Origin: Hassallia sp050875635
GTDB taxonomy: Bacteria; Cyanobacteriota; Cyanobacteriia; Cyanobacteriales; Nostocaceae
DNA: 64,000 nt
Direction of reading: 5' to 3'
Assembly: GCF_050875635.1 (NCBI RefSeq)
Contig: NZ_JBPAOH010000015.1
Coordinates: 23,353 to 87,352, forward strand
Under the pieces are notes generated by a model. It made no database searches and was not told the origin of the DNA. It saw only the letters and a program-made list of their open reading frames with translations. Made by a program: the position numbers and the translations under genes. Of this stretch, positions 25,832 through 35,599 are shown in pieces; position 1 is the first letter of the stretch, and the number at the start of each line of letters is the position of its first letter.

Positions 25832-28800
25832 TCACGAACGAGGACATAAAGCGCGATCGCTTTTTGTCACTTTCGGGTTAGTCTTGAGATAGTCATGTAG
25901 CAAATCGCAACTTTGTGACAGTAAATTTTCTAGTTTAATATCTGCTAAATTCTGAAGAATTAATTTACCTTTAGTACTAGCGATCGCTAACTGTCGTCCA
26001 TCTGGACTGAAAATTGCACTGCTGAAGTTTTCATTATCTGCTTTCAAAGCGATTAGCAAAGTGCCATTTCGATTCCAAAGCTTAATATTATCATCACTAG
26101 CTGCTGCCAAAGTCTTACCGTCAGCGCTAAAACTAACGCTTTTGAAGGAATCCCCAGTTCCCAAAAGAATTTTAAATGGCGTACCATCCAACCGCCACAG
26201 CCTCACCGTGTTATCATCACTAGCTGATGCTAACAGTTCACCGTCAAGGCTGAAACTCACCCAATTAACGACGTTTTCATGTCCCTCCAAGGTCTTAAGC
26301 AAGCTACCATCTCGGTTCCACAGCAAGACTTTTTTATCATCACTAGCTGATGCTAACAATTGACCATCGGGGCTAAAGCTTACCCAGTTGACTGCGTTAT
26401 TATGTCCGGTTAAGGTTCTTAAGAGTTTACCATCAACACTCCTCCAGAGTTTGACGGTTTTATCTTTACTAGCGGAAGCGATAATTTTACCATCCGGCGA
26501 CCAAGCTACGCCTAATACTGCATCTTGATGACCGATGAAAGTGTTAATAAGTTTACCGCTTATGCTCCATATTTTCACGGTTTTATCTTTGCTGGCAGAA
26601 GCGATAAGCCCTCCGGACATGGCTTCGCTTACCGCCTTTCCATCGGGGCTAAAACTTACACCCCAAACTTCACCTTTATGACCAATCATTGTACGAATCG
26701 GTTTACCATCGCGATGCCAAAGTTTGATGGTGTTGTCTCGATTTGCGCCGGCGATCGCACTACCATCAGGACTGTAACTGATATTAGTAATCGAATCATT
26801 AACAGTTTTCGGGTTTCCTTGCCGCAAATCGTCCCAATTCCAAAGTTTGATAGTTTTGTCGCGACTGGCAGAAGCAATAATGCGATCGTCTGGACTAAAA
26901 CTAACGCTATTCACCCAATTGCTATGTCCCCTTAAGGTTCCTAATTGCACTCCATCATAAGTCCAGAGTTTGATCGTTTGGTCGCTACTGGCTGAAGCGA
27001 TAACTTGACCATCGTGGCTAAAACTGATACCAATAATTCCCCCATTGTGTCCCGGCAAAGTTTGCAGTAGTGTACCTTCACGACTCCAAAGTTTGATGGT
27101 TCTGTCTTTGTCCAAACTACCGGAGGCGATTATTTTACCATCCGGCGACCAAGCGAGGCTCTTGACTGCATCGCTGTGTCCTGATAATGTTTTTATCAGC
27201 TTCCCGTCTAAATTCCAGAGTTTGATAGTTTTGTCAGCGCTTGCAGAAGCGATTATTTTACCATCTGGCGACCAAGCTACGTCTAAAACTTGTTTTTCAT
27301 GCCCTAATAAAGTTCTCAGCAGCTTACCGTTTCGATTCCACAGCTTGACAGTGCTATCGTTACTTGCAGAAGCGATTATTTGACCATCGGGGCTAAATGT
27401 AACGCTATTTACCCCAGCTTTATGTCCTGATAAAGTGATTGGTTGTAAGGTGTTTAGATTCCACAGTTTCACTGTTTTATCTTGACTTGCAGAAGCGATT
27501 ATTTTACCATCTGGGCTAAAATTAACGCTATTAACTACGTCGGAATGTCCCGACAAAGTTTTAAATATTCTACCATCTGGATGCCAGAGAATAATCGTTT
27601 TATCAGCGCTGGCAGAAGCGATTATTTGACCATCAGGGCTGTATGTGACGCTATTTACCCCAGATCGATGTTTTTCTAAACGGTTGCGTTCTCCTACCTC
27701 ATTAACTGCCTGATAAAGCGCTGTTTTTACCTGCTGTCTGGTGTCGGAATCTACCAAAATTGCTTTTTGCAGTTTTCTACCTGCATTTAAAGCTTCTTTT
27801 AATGCATCAATACCCTTATCCGAAGCAAACAGCGCTTCAGAGGATGCACTGATGGTTTTAATTTCGCTATTGACGATTGTAAATAACGAACCGATTAAAC
27901 CTAACATGGCGACGAATAAAGCCGCAAGTCCAAATTTGAGATAAAAATTTACTCTGACTTCACTTTGCTTTTGTTTTTCTTTACTTTCTGCTAACTGAGT
28001 TGTTAATTGTTTTTCCTTTAATTCTGCTTGTAATTGTTCAATTTCTACGCGACTCATTTCTTCGCGCTTGCGTAGTTCTTTCAACTCGCTAAGTAAATCT
28101 AATCCTTGCTGCAAATGGCTACCTACCAATTTTGCTTGCTGCTTGTTTTGTCTGAGTTCGCTATTTAGTCGCTCAATTTCACTTTGACTTTGTTCTACTT
28201 TAATGCGTAGTTGATTCAATTGAATCTGCAAGCTTGATTCTTGTTGTTGCAAATGGCGAATCAAATCTACTAAATAATCATGAATTAGTTGATAGCGTTC
28301 GGGAACATCAGGAAATAAAACTACTAACCCGGAACGCACTAATATTTCTAATATCAAATCTAATTTTTCTACATTTTCTAATTCTTCCAACTCTATCGCT
28401 AATTGGGCGCGACTTTTAAAAGGTCTTTGATTGTTTTCATCTGTTAATAAATATAAAACAAGCAGCGCTGCACGTTCATTTTCTCTACCGCAATCTTGGA
28501 TAAGTTCTTTAATATATCGTTCAATTAAGCGATTTGGTCGATATGGTTGATATCTTTCTAAGCTGGTAATTCTTTCATCTTGAAGTTGCGCTCCTGCTAC
28601 CTGCAATTCTATCGGACGAACTTCTCCTAATTCTGCCGATAAATCTTCTATCAATGCATCAATTAAAGCAGGTTCTAAATAAATGTGCGATCGCTCTGTT
28701 AAACGCTGCATCACCATCTTTGCATCTGCTGGAGAAAAATTATTTAATGCATAGCGAATATTTTTATCGAGAATGTTCTTATTAATCGCTTCTAATGCCG

Positions 28801-30943
28801 ATAAATGCTTAAATTCTAATAAACGATGCAAATAATCTTCTCGCAAAGAAAGAATAACTTTGACAAAAGGTATATTTAAAACTTGACTAATAAATATATC
28901 AAACTCTTGCTTTTTGTTTCTATCTGTGTATCCAAAGAAAAATTCTTCAAATTGGTCGAAAATTAAAACTGTGATTAAATGGTTGTTAGCATTTTCTTGT
29001 AATTGTTGTTGAATTTCAGCAATTGTCATTGGTGCCACAGGAAAAGGTAAAACTTCTGGATCGATGACAACTTCTTTTTTAGTTTGCGTCTGTGCTTCGG
29101 ATAAAGATTTTCCTAATTCTCGCACCCAATCATCATAAAGTTGCAATACCACAGGTACGGCAATTTGATCGCCGATCGCTCGATTTTGCAATGCAGGTAC
29201 TAAACCGGCAGTCACGGTAGAACTCTTACCCACACCAGACGGACCGTGAATCACCGTCAGCTTTTGGTCAGCACGGCTAATTCTACCAATCAAGTTATTT
29301 ATATCACCTTCGCGACCAGAAGCGGCAATTTCTAACGCGACACTGCTACCTCCAGCAGGTGATAGCAAAGCTGGGTTTGTCGCTTGTCTTTGCGGTTGCA
29401 AACGTCCGGCACCGATAAAAGCGCGAAAACCATATTGCTGTTCGACAGAACGGCGTTTTTGACGAATAGTAAAAGCTTCTAAATAGCGACCTTCTTCAAA
29501 ATAAAGCGATCGCAAAGACCGTAACATGCGAATATAACGATGAGCATCATAACGATGGTCGCTAAATTCCAACGCCTCGTCAAGATTCTCACTCGCCATT
29601 TTTAACTGTTCTAAAGCGATTTTTTCTTCACCTAATTTTCGCTGTGCTTTCGCTAAAAGCAAGCGATAAGTTTGCGCTAAAAGTAAAGGAAATATGCCTT
29701 GATGAGAGTCGCTATTATCTTTCGATTCGTATAACTTCCACAAACTAACTCGTGCATATTGACTCGCTTGTGCCCAGCGGAATTCTTGCACGGCAACTTG
29801 TGCTAAAAAACCATAATCACAAGCTAATTGTATTTGCGTTCCATAAGTTTGATGCAACTCCAAAGACTTTTGAGCAACCATTTGCAATTCTTGCCATTCT
29901 TGCAGATGTTGCAAAACTTCCGCCAAATCGCCAATAAATTGCGCTGCTACATCCGGACGACCACTTACTTGCAAAACATTCAAGCATTCTTGAAAATACA
30001 ATTTAGCTGAATGCCAATAACGGCGATTTTCTGCATAATTTCGTTCCGCTAAACGACAACAACACAATCCAATATAAAATAATAACACCCCTTGTCGTAG
30101 TAGGGGTGAAGCGTGGTTGTTAACGATATCTAACTGCGAACCGAATAAATCGGGAATTCTAAATTTATCGCTTTCTCTATTTTGTACCGATAATTCCCGC
30201 CAACACCTTAAACTTTCTTGGAAATGGTCTATAGCGGAATTTATGCGATCGCTTACATAATCGTCTAAACCGAAAACAAATTCTAAACTAGCATTTAATT
30301 CTGGTTTTAAAGAGATACCATGATTTTGCAACTCTTTAATCGCATAGTGAAGTTCATAACTATGCTCCCAAACTTGCTCTATGGTACAATGTTGGTCTGC
30401 TTCACGTTCTTGACGTTGTGTAGCACGAGTATTTAAAACTGTAGCGAATAGAGAATCAGTTTCTTGTTGCAGAAATTGTAGCAACTGAGTTGAGGTCATT
30501 TCAAACCTAATTGGTGTCGCTGCCCAACTTGCGAAATCTGGTGCTAAACGTAATAGCTTTTGCTGTACTTCATCATTCACCCAAAACACCATTGGAAATG
30601 CATGTCTTTTGCGAAACTCATCGCGGATATGATTGATCGCACGCAGTAAATCATCGAGTCCTTCTACTGACTCTAAACCCAAAATCATCAATGCTGAAGG
30701 CTGTTTTGTCAGTTGTGCATGAAGAGTTGTGTAGAGACTTCTGGCATTAGAAGGCAAAACTAGCTTTTGAATGTCATATGTTTCTTCAAGTCGTTGTAAA
30801 ATTTGCTGTTGCAAAACTTTATAATTGCAGCAAACTACAACCACGGAAAATTGATTGTAAGAGAGAGCGATCGCCCTCCCCAAACTTCTAAATGAACGAT
30901 CGTTATCTGTTATGATGCTTGTTTGCGGTTTTCGTTCAACCAT
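25832..30943 (-). CDS. TPR - STAND NTPase - transmembrane - WD40 protein
   Basis: A giant regulatory NTPase of 1703 residues from the ATG at 30943. Residues below are numbered from an in-frame ATG at 30991, 16 codons upstream. The N-terminal 180 residues form an alpha/beta domain (VVVVCCNYKVLQQQILQRL). TPR-like helices follow (230-530), then an nSTAND1-type ATPase with P-loop VIHGPSGVGKSS (about 584) and Walker B LITVLIFDQFEEFFFG. A helical linker and coiled coil (930-1010) lead to a membrane helix LKFGLAALFVAMLGLIGSLF (about 1020-1040). Fourteen WD40 units (about 1105-1700) fit two seven-blade propellers. The start codon lies inside the end of the upstream AAA gene (34-base overlap). Blade 9 carries a nine-residue insertion from a dispersed repeat. 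Confidence 0.9.
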   Translation of the reverse strand: MVERKPQTSIITDNDRSFRSLGRAIALSYNQFSVVVVCCNYKVLQQQILQRLEETYDIQKLVLPSNARSLYTTLHAQLTKQPSALMILGLESVEGLDDLLRAINHIRDEFRKRHAFPMVFWVNDEVQQKLLRLAPDFASWAATPIRFEMTSTQLLQFLQQETDSLFATVLNTRATQRQEREADQHCTIEQVWEHSYELHYAIKELQNHGISLKPELNASLEFVFGLDDYVSDRINSAIDHFQESLRCWRELSVQNRESDKFRIPDLFGSQLDIVNNHASPLLRQGVLLFYIGLCCCRLAERNYAENRRYWHSAKLYFQECLNVLQVSGRPDVAAQFIGDLAEVLQHLQEWQELQMVAQKSLELHQTYGTQIQLACDYGFLAQVAVQEFRWAQASQYARVSLWKLYESKDNSDSHQGIFPLLLAQTYRLLLAKAQRKLGEEKIALEQLKMASENLDEALEFSDHRYDAHRYIRMLRSLRSLYFEEGRYLEAFTIRQKRRSVEQQYGFRAFIGAGRLQPQRQATNPALLSPAGGSSVALEIAASGREGDINNLIGRISRADQKLTVIHGPSGVGKSSTVTAGLVPALQNRAIGDQIAVPVVLQLYDDWVRELGKSLSEAQTQTKKEVVIDPEVLPFPVAPMTIAEIQQQLQENANNHLITVLIFDQFEEFFFGYTDRNKKQEFDIFISQVLNIPFVKVILSLREDYLHRLLEFKHLSALEAINKNILDKNIRYALNNFSPADAKMVMQRLTERSHIYLEPALIDALIEDLSAELGEVRPIELQVAGAQLQDERITSLERYQPYRPNRLIERYIKELIQDCGRENERAALLVLYLLTDENNQRPFKSRAQLAIELEELENVEKLDLILEILVRSGLVVLFPDVPERYQLIHDYLVDLIRHLQQQESSLQIQLNQLRIKVEQSQSEIERLNSELRQNKQQAKLVGSHLQQGLDLLSELKELRKREEMSRVEIEQLQAELKEKQLTTQLAESKEKQKQSEVRVNFYLKFGLAALFVAMLGLIGSLFTIVNSEIKTISASSEALFASDKGIDALKEALNAGRKLQKAILVDSDTRQQVKTALYQAVNEVGERNRLEKHRSGVNSVTYSPDGQIIASASADKTIILWHPDGRIFKTLSGHSDVVNSVNFSPDGKIIASASQDKTVKLWNLNTLQPITLSGHKAGVNSVTFSPDGQIIASASNDSTVKLWNRNGKLLRTLLGHEKQVLDVAWSPDGKIIASASADKTIKLWNLDGKLIKTLSGHSDAVKSLAWSPDGKIIASGSLDKDRTIKLWSREGTLLQTLPGHNGGIIGISFSHDGQVIASASSDQTIKLWTYDGVQLGTLRGHSNWVNSVSFSPDDRIIASASRDKTIKLWNWDDLRQGNPKTVNDSITNISYSPDGSAIAGANRDNTIKLWHRDGKPIRTMIGHKGEVWGVSFSPDGKAVSEAMSGGLIASASKDKTVKIWSISGKLINTFIGHQDAVLGVAWSPDGKIIASASKDKTVKLWRSVDGKLLRTLTGHNNAVNWVSFSPDGQLLASASDDKKVLLWNRDGSLLKTLEGHENVVNWVSFSLDGELLASASDDNTVRLWRLDGTPFKILLGTGDSFKSVSFSADGKTLAAASDDNIKLWNRNGTLLIALKADNENFSSAIFSPDGRQLAIASTKGKLILQNLADIKLENLLSQSCDLLHDYLKTNPKVTKSDRALCPRS
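26608..26636. repeat. Short dispersed repeat inside WD40 blade 9
   Basis: About 27 bases (ccctccggacatggcttcgc onward) interrupt the otherwise regular SPDGK-IIASASKDKT blade, giving SPDGK-AVSEAMSGG-LIASASK. The frame is kept. The sequence has the look of a short dispersed repeat type spread through cyanobacterial genomes. Confidence 0.75.
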
Positions 30944-32250
30944 GATTGAAATTTTTGCGTTTCTGCTAAAACTGGATTGACCGCAAACCAAACTCCCTGA
31001 TGATCGCGGTATTCAAAGACAAACAAACTTCTTAACAAAGTGTGATATTCTATATCACCTCGAACCCGCTGCTGTTGCACCACTTGAAAAATTAATTCCC
31101 ACTCGTGCGGATCGATGGGGTTCGCACGGTAGTCCCGCTGTCTTTGAATCACAAGTTCCACACAACCGCGATCGAAAGGTGGATCTTGTTCTCGCAAACA
31201 GTCATACAACAATCCTAACAAGTCGCGTACATGACCACCGCTGATCAGACACAACCGATCTAAAGTTTCCGGACTGTCAAACACCTCTGTTATTAAGTTT
31301 AACCTTTCTTCTGGGTAAATATCAGGGAAAGCTCTCGCTAACACCATTTGACGCATCAAAGTTAATCCGGGAGTGTAAACTTCTCCACTCCGCGAGCGCA
31401 CGGGTATCATCGGTAACACTTTAGGCGCGACACCACCACCTAAACGTTGCTGTAGTTCAGCGCTATCGTTAGAGAAAGTTAAAGCTAAAGGAATAGTGTA
31501 AACTACATGACAGTTGAGTTTACGTAACTGTTCACCCCGCTGGATAAATAAATATTCTGGCAGCGATCGCCCAGATGGTAAAGGTCTAATTGCCACTCTG
31601 TCCAAATTATCGACAATGACAACTAATCCTTTTTTACCTCTAGCTTTCAATTCGGTGTTCGCACGGTCTAGCAGTTCTTTATTAATTGACTGCAAAATAT
31701 TTCCCGTGCGGGGTTCGAGATAATCGCGTAAACGTCGTCTTAATTGCGGACTTTCTTTGGTTTTTGCGGTAATTTTCCCAATACCAACAGACAATTCAGC
31801 TTCATAGTCTAGGTCAATCGGTGTTTGCATGAAGTCTATAACTTCCGTAAACAACTTAGTAAAATAGCTAGGTTTGATGCGGATTTTTAGCGTTTCTAGG
31901 CTTTCACTCACCTGACCGGCGATCGCTAGTAAAATATCAGTTACATCTACATCAGCCATTTCTAGGACATGAGTAGACTCAAAATAAACCACATGAAATT
32001 TTTGCTCTTCTAACTCAGCTTGAAGTCGCAACAACTCGGTTGACTTTCCACAGCCAAGATGACCTGTAAATAACTGACAGGTTGGGACATCCGGTGATAT
32101 CCGCGTAATGGTACGCTGTAAAGCTTCGATGATTTTACCACCCCGCACTGAGGCAAAATCAATATAATATCGGCGATCGGCAGGATTTCCCATCATTAGA
32201 GGTCTGCTCGGATTGCACGCTTGATAAAATCTTTCTAAATCTAAGAGCAT
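30910..32250 (-). CDS. AAA-like P-loop ATPase, partner of the STAND-WD40 protein
   Basis: A 446-residue cytoplasmic ATPase. The Walker A motif is TGHLGCGKSTELLRLQAEL (about residue 62) and Walker B is LVVIVDNLDR (about 215), resembling KAP/STAND-like NTPases. A sensor-like Arg-rich region lies around MIPVRSRSGE, and a C-terminal winged-helix-like part (ISGGHVRDLLGLLYDCLREQ) follows. Its end overlaps the start of the STAND-WD40 gene, so the two are cotranscribed and probably act together. The family is often annotated only as ATP-binding protein; its role here is unknown. Confidence 0.82.
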   Translation of the reverse strand: MLLDLERFYQACNPSRPLMMGNPADRRYYIDFASVRGGKIIEALQRTITRISPDVPTCQLFTGHLGCGKSTELLRLQAELEEQKFHVVYFESTHVLEMADVDVTDILLAIAGQVSESLETLKIRIKPSYFTKLFTEVIDFMQTPIDLDYEAELSVGIGKITAKTKESPQLRRRLRDYLEPRTGNILQSINKELLDRANTELKARGKKGLVVIVDNLDRVAIRPLPSGRSLPEYLFIQRGEQLRKLNCHVVYTIPLALTFSNDSAELQQRLGGGVAPKVLPMIPVRSRSGEVYTPGLTLMRQMVLARAFPDIYPEERLNLITEVFDSPETLDRLCLISGGHVRDLLGLLYDCLREQDPPFDRGCVELVIQRQRDYRANPIDPHEWELIFQVVQQQRVRGDIEYHTLLRSLFVFEYRDHQGVWFAVNPVLAETQKFQSWLNENRKQAS

Positions 32251-32574
32251 AACTACTAATCCATTTCACTTAGGGAAAGACGGGGATTGCGAAAACGTCT
32301 GGATAACTAACTATATTTATATCTGTTGAGTAGTAATTCTTGCCTAGTCTGCGAATATCCCTATCAAAATACAAACTATATTGACATTCTTCCGGATGAT
32401 TTTTCCGATAAATTTGTCAATTGCAACACTTTCTTGGGATACCTTTTAAGTAATAATACTGTGGTTATTTTCAGCTAAAATAATTTTCAAGAGAGAAAAA
32501 GCTTCTCCTAGAAATTCTAAAAATATCCACTAGAGAAAAAGGTTATACTCATTACAATTTACAAGTATTCCTTC

Positions 32575-32608
32575 AGATACCCGACTTCTCGCTCGAAGTC
32601 GGGTATCT
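32575..32608. repeat. CCCGACTTC hairpin
   Basis: Perfect 14-base arms (agatacccgacttc) around a six-base loop. Same family as 52652-52686 (agatccccgactt) and the terminator at 10841. Confidence 0.85.
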
Positions 32609-32667
32609 TGTAAATCATCAACACAGGTGAAATTAATTTCTAGTATCTAAGTTGACAGTAGTTGACA

Positions 32668-32810
32668 GTAGGGGAGGCAAAAAGCGGTGTGGATATTCCT
32701 CCCGCTTTATTGCCGTTGCGTTATGCTTTTAGAAGAGCGCACCAACGACTGTGCAAGGCGCCTTGTGCTGCACGACTTGGTGCGTTGCGCTGCACGACAA
32801 CGCACCCTAC
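32668..32810. repeat. GTAGGGG-type interspersed element
   Basis: Starts gtaggggaggcaaaaagcgg and ends caacgcaccctac, with internal inverted repeats (gcaccaacgactg/gcacgacttggtgc). It is the counterpart of 8053-8174. Confidence 0.75.
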
Positions 32811-32902
32811 AGTTAAGAAACTAACTGTATTTACCACTAACAACGCTCCCACTAACCACTAACAACTAACAACTAACAACCAACCACCAACACCCATACT
32901 TA

Positions 32903-33136
32903 TCAATATTTACAGTCTCCTGCCCGAAGACAATCTTCTGTTTGGTCATCTCTAGCTGATAGTTGAAACGGCATTATATGTATTAACTCTTTTAAGTTGC
33001 TAGTAATTAAATCAGTGTTTGGTAAAAACTTATTCGGTAATATCGGCACGTCACGATTAGCAGCCAAGCTAGAACTTACATTACCTAAAAAAACAGGTAA
33101 TGATACCATCAAACCAATAAAAATTACCCTACTCAT
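32903..33136 (-). CDS. Small secreted hypothetical protein
   Basis: A 77-residue protein with a signal peptide (RVIFIGLMVSLPVFLGNVSS, cleavage near LAA-NR). The mature part has about 50 residues, ends in TEDCLRAGDCKY with two Cys residues that could form a disulfide, and is probably periplasmic. No family is recognised. A cct-rich Shine-Dalgarno complement lies just before the ATG (gaggttt on the coding strand), supporting a real gene. Confidence 0.6.
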   Translation of the reverse strand: MSRVIFIGLMVSLPVFLGNVSSSLAANRDVPILPNKFLPNTDLITSNLKELIHIMPFQLSARDDQTEDCLRAGDCKY

Positions 33137-33446
33137 ACAAACCTCAGTTAAGAATTTCCGATTGCGTTACCGTAAATAGCACCTTGATAAACCGGAGTTT
33201 AAAAACTGAGCATTATTATGTTTATTTTTAATAAATTTAAACTAAATGCTTTTTTTTGGAGACTTGATATATAATTATCAGTTCCACCCTTTTAGGGTTA
33301 GGCAACGCCTAAAATATAACTTCCTAGTCACATATTCATATTAAGCTTTAACCTAGCCGGACGAAAAGAGCGATCGCCCTAAAAAAAATATCGTAGTAGC
33401 CGCCACCCTAGATAAAATAGTTAACAATTGATGCCTATTTCAACTC
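33137..33446. other. Divergent intergenic region upstream of tatC
   Basis: A 310-base AT-rich gap between divergent genes. It contains a tgatatataattatca inverted repeat (about 33266) and one HIP1 site. No promoter could be assigned with confidence. Confidence 0.5.
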
Positions 33447-34241
33447 ATGACTCCTTCACAAGACGTAGACACTTCAACTGACCCAGGTATCGACCTCGAA
33501 GGATACGGCAACCCAGAATCAGATCCTCTCGATGAGTTGCCTGGTGAGGTCGAAATGTCGATTTTCGACCACCTAGAGGAGTTACGACAGCGGATTTTTT
33601 ATGCCTTGATTGCTGTAGCAGTAAGTGTTATTGGCTGCTTTCTTGTTGTCAAGCCGATTGTTCAACTGTTGGAAGTACCAGCACAAGGAGTAAAATTTCT
33701 CCAACTCGCTCCCGGAGAATATTTCTTTGTCTCCCTAAAAGTTGCCGGTTACAGTGGTTTGGTGCTTGCCAGTCCTTTTGTACTTTACCAAATTATCCAG
33801 TTCGTACTTCCAGGATTGACCAGACGCGAACGACGCTTGCTTATACCGGTGATGTTGGGTTCGAGTGTCTTATTTGTCGGTGGGTTGGTGTTTGCTTATA
33901 TACTGCTGATTCCTGCCGCTTTGAACTTCTTCATCAGCTACGGTGCAGATGTAGTCGAGCAATTATGGTCGATTGACAAATATTTTGAATTTGTGCTGTT
34001 GTTATTATTTAGCACCGGGTTAGCATTTCAAATTCCCGTGATTCAACTGTTGCTAGGTGCTTTAGGAATTCTTTCTTCTCAAAAAATGCTTTCTGGTTGG
34101 CGTTATGTAATTATCGGATCGGTGGTTTTGGGAGCTATTCTCACACCTTCTACAGATCCCTTTACCCAAAGTCTTTTAGCCGGTGCTGTCTTGGGACTTT
34201 ATTTCGGGGGTATCGGTTTGGTTAAGCTTGTTGGGAAGTGA
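33447..34241 (+). CDS. tatC: Twin-arginine translocase subunit TatC
   Basis: A 264-residue integral membrane protein that recognises twin-arginine signal peptides and, with TatA/TatB-type subunits, exports folded proteins across the thylakoid and plasma membranes. After an acidic N-terminal extension comes the conserved MSIFDHLEELRQRIFYALI. FVSLKVAGYSGLVLASPFVLYQ was read as LKVAGYSGLVLASPFVLYQ plus flanks, then FVLPGLTRRERR. Six hydrophobic segments are present, and the C-terminal ILTPSTDPFTQ is also conserved. Nearby petC encodes a known type of Tat substrate. Confidence 0.95.
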   Translation: MTPSQDVDTSTDPGIDLEGYGNPESDPLDELPGEVEMSIFDHLEELRQRIFYALIAVAVSVIGCFLVVKPIVQLLEVPAQGVKFLQLAPGEYFFVSLKVAGYSGLVLASPFVLYQIIQFVLPGLTRRERRLLIPVMLGSSVLFVGGLVFAYILLIPAALNFFISYGADVVEQLWSIDKYFEFVLLLLFSTGLAFQIPVIQLLLGALGILSSQKMLSGWRYVIIGSVVLGAILTPSTDPFTQSLLAGAVLGLYFGGIGLVKLVGK

Positions 34242-34242
34242 T

Positions 34243-34381
34243 TGGGGAATGGGGCATGGGGCATGGGGCATGGGGCATGGGGCATGGGGCATGGGGAATA
34301 AAAATAATTTCTCTCCTTACCAATTCGCAATGCCCATTAAACAATTGCCCATTGCCCAATTCCCAATTCCCAATTCCCAAC
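34243..34381. repeat. Heptad array pair (GGGGCAT) with AT-rich core
   Basis: Six or more ggggcat units (34253-34292) are followed by the core aataaaaataatttctctcc and a complementary tract (gcccattgcccaattcccaa). The array starts two bases after the tatC stop. Confidence 0.85.
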
Positions 34382-34409
34382 AAATTATGTTTGTTATTTG
34401 AATGATAAA

Positions 34410-34721
34410 CTAATCAATCAACCATTCGGAAGCACGTTCGCCCAAATCTAAAGGAATGCTAACTGCTTTACCAAGTCGCGGACGTTCGCGAGTTTGAGTA
34501 ATAAATGTTTTCACTTGAATTGTACCACCAAAGGCATCAAGATAAGTAGCGATAGTATTGAGATGCTCTTGGTAGTCTGTTTCACTTAAGGGAAAAGATA
34601 CTTGCTCAAGATATTTCCACATTATTTGTACAAATATCTTACCTTGTGTCCGTCGCAACTGGACATCGTATGAGCGTCCCCATTTATCAAGCAACAGTTG
34701 ATGTAATTCAATTCCGGTCAT
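34410..34721 (-). CDS. DUF3067 family protein
   Basis: A 103-residue soluble protein from the ATG at 34721 (MTGIELHQLLLDKWGRSYDV); an ATG four codons upstream is possible. QLRRTQGKIFVQIMWKYLEQ and FPLSETDY are the conserved family core found in cyanobacteria and plastid-bearing plants. Its position between tatC and petC is a recurring arrangement in cyanobacteria, which hints at a role in thylakoid or cytochrome b6f biology, but no biochemical function is assigned. Confidence 0.85.
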   Translation of the reverse strand: MTGIELHQLLLDKWGRSYDVQLRRTQGKIFVQIMWKYLEQVSFPLSETDYQEHLNTIATYLDAFGGTIQVKTFITQTRERPRLGKAVSIPLDLGERASEWLID

Positions 34722-34953
34722 AGCTTTTTTCAATTAGATTTTACATTTAGTTATGATGTTAAGTTCCGTAACTCCAGTATGATAAGACTATAAAGAAATG
34801 TAATGTCCACCAAAAGATGCTAAAAATATCTTTGAAGAGAAAAGTATGGCATCGTCGGCGGTACAATTCATTTCGATGCAGACAAGAGCTACTAAGATTA
34901 TGGGAACTCTTGTCAATATTCTTAACAAAATAGAGAATCATAGCGCGGGGATT

Positions 34954-35493
34954 ATGGCTCAATTTTCAGAATCAGCAGACGTGCCCGATATGGGGCGCCG
35001 TCAATTCATGAATCTGCTCACTTTCGGGACTGTTACCGGAGTAGCTCTGGGAGCATTGTATCCCGCAGTCAAGTTTTTTATTCCCACTTCTGCTAGCGGT
35101 TCTGGTGGTGGGACAACAGCAAAAGACGAGTTAGGTAACAACGTCAGCGTAGCTAAATTTTTAGAAAGCCATAATGCCGGCGATCGCACTTTAGTTCAAG
35201 GACTCAAAGGAGATCCGACCTATATTGTGGTAGAAAGCAAAGAGGCGATCGCTGATTACGGCATTAACGCTGTCTGTACACACTTAGGTTGTGTTGTTCC
35301 CTGGAACACAGCGGAAAATAAATTTAAGTGTCCTTGTCACGGTTCGCAGTACGATCCTACTGGTAAGGTTGTCCGAGGTCCAGCACCGAAGTCTTTGGCT
35401 TTAGCTCATGCCAAAGTAGATGAGGACACAATTGTGTTGACTCCCTGGACTGAAACCGACTTCCGCACAGGTGAAGAACCTTGGTGGGCTTAA
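34954..35493 (+). CDS. petC: Cytochrome b6f Rieske iron-sulfur subunit PetC
   Basis: A 179-residue [2Fe-2S] protein that takes electrons from plastoquinol and passes them to cytochrome f. The start at 34954 gives AQFSESADVPDMGRRQFMNL; the longer frame from 34846 adds atypical residues. The twin-arginine MGRRQFMNLL precedes the membrane anchor TFGTVTGVALGALYPAV, so it is a Tat client. The cluster ligands are CTHLGC and CPCHGSQYD. It is followed 106 bases later by petA, forming the usual petCA operon. A flexible Gly-rich hinge (ASGSGGGTT) links anchor and head. Confidence 0.97.
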   Translation: MAQFSESADVPDMGRRQFMNLLTFGTVTGVALGALYPAVKFFIPTSASGSGGGTTAKDELGNNVSVAKFLESHNAGDRTLVQGLKGDPTYIVVESKEAIADYGINAVCTHLGCVVPWNTAENKFKCPCHGSQYDPTGKVVRGPAPKSLALAHAKVDEDTIVLTPWTETDFRTGEEPWWA

Positions 35494-35599
35494 TTAGTTA
35501 GGAGTTAGGAGTTAAAAGTTAGGAGTTTGGAATATAGAACTCATAACTGATTACTCAATTTATTTGACCTTCATTTCTAGAATTGTTGTCCTTTTTGAG

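Larger units (their letters stand above)
32251..32902. other. Long repeat-filled intergenic region
   Basis: A 652-base gap. The part next to the AAA gene is AT-rich and should contain its promoter, but no clear box is seen. The rest is repeats: the hairpin at 32575-32608, the element at 32668-32810, and an actaacaactaacaaccaac tract at 32840-32890. Confidence 0.7.
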
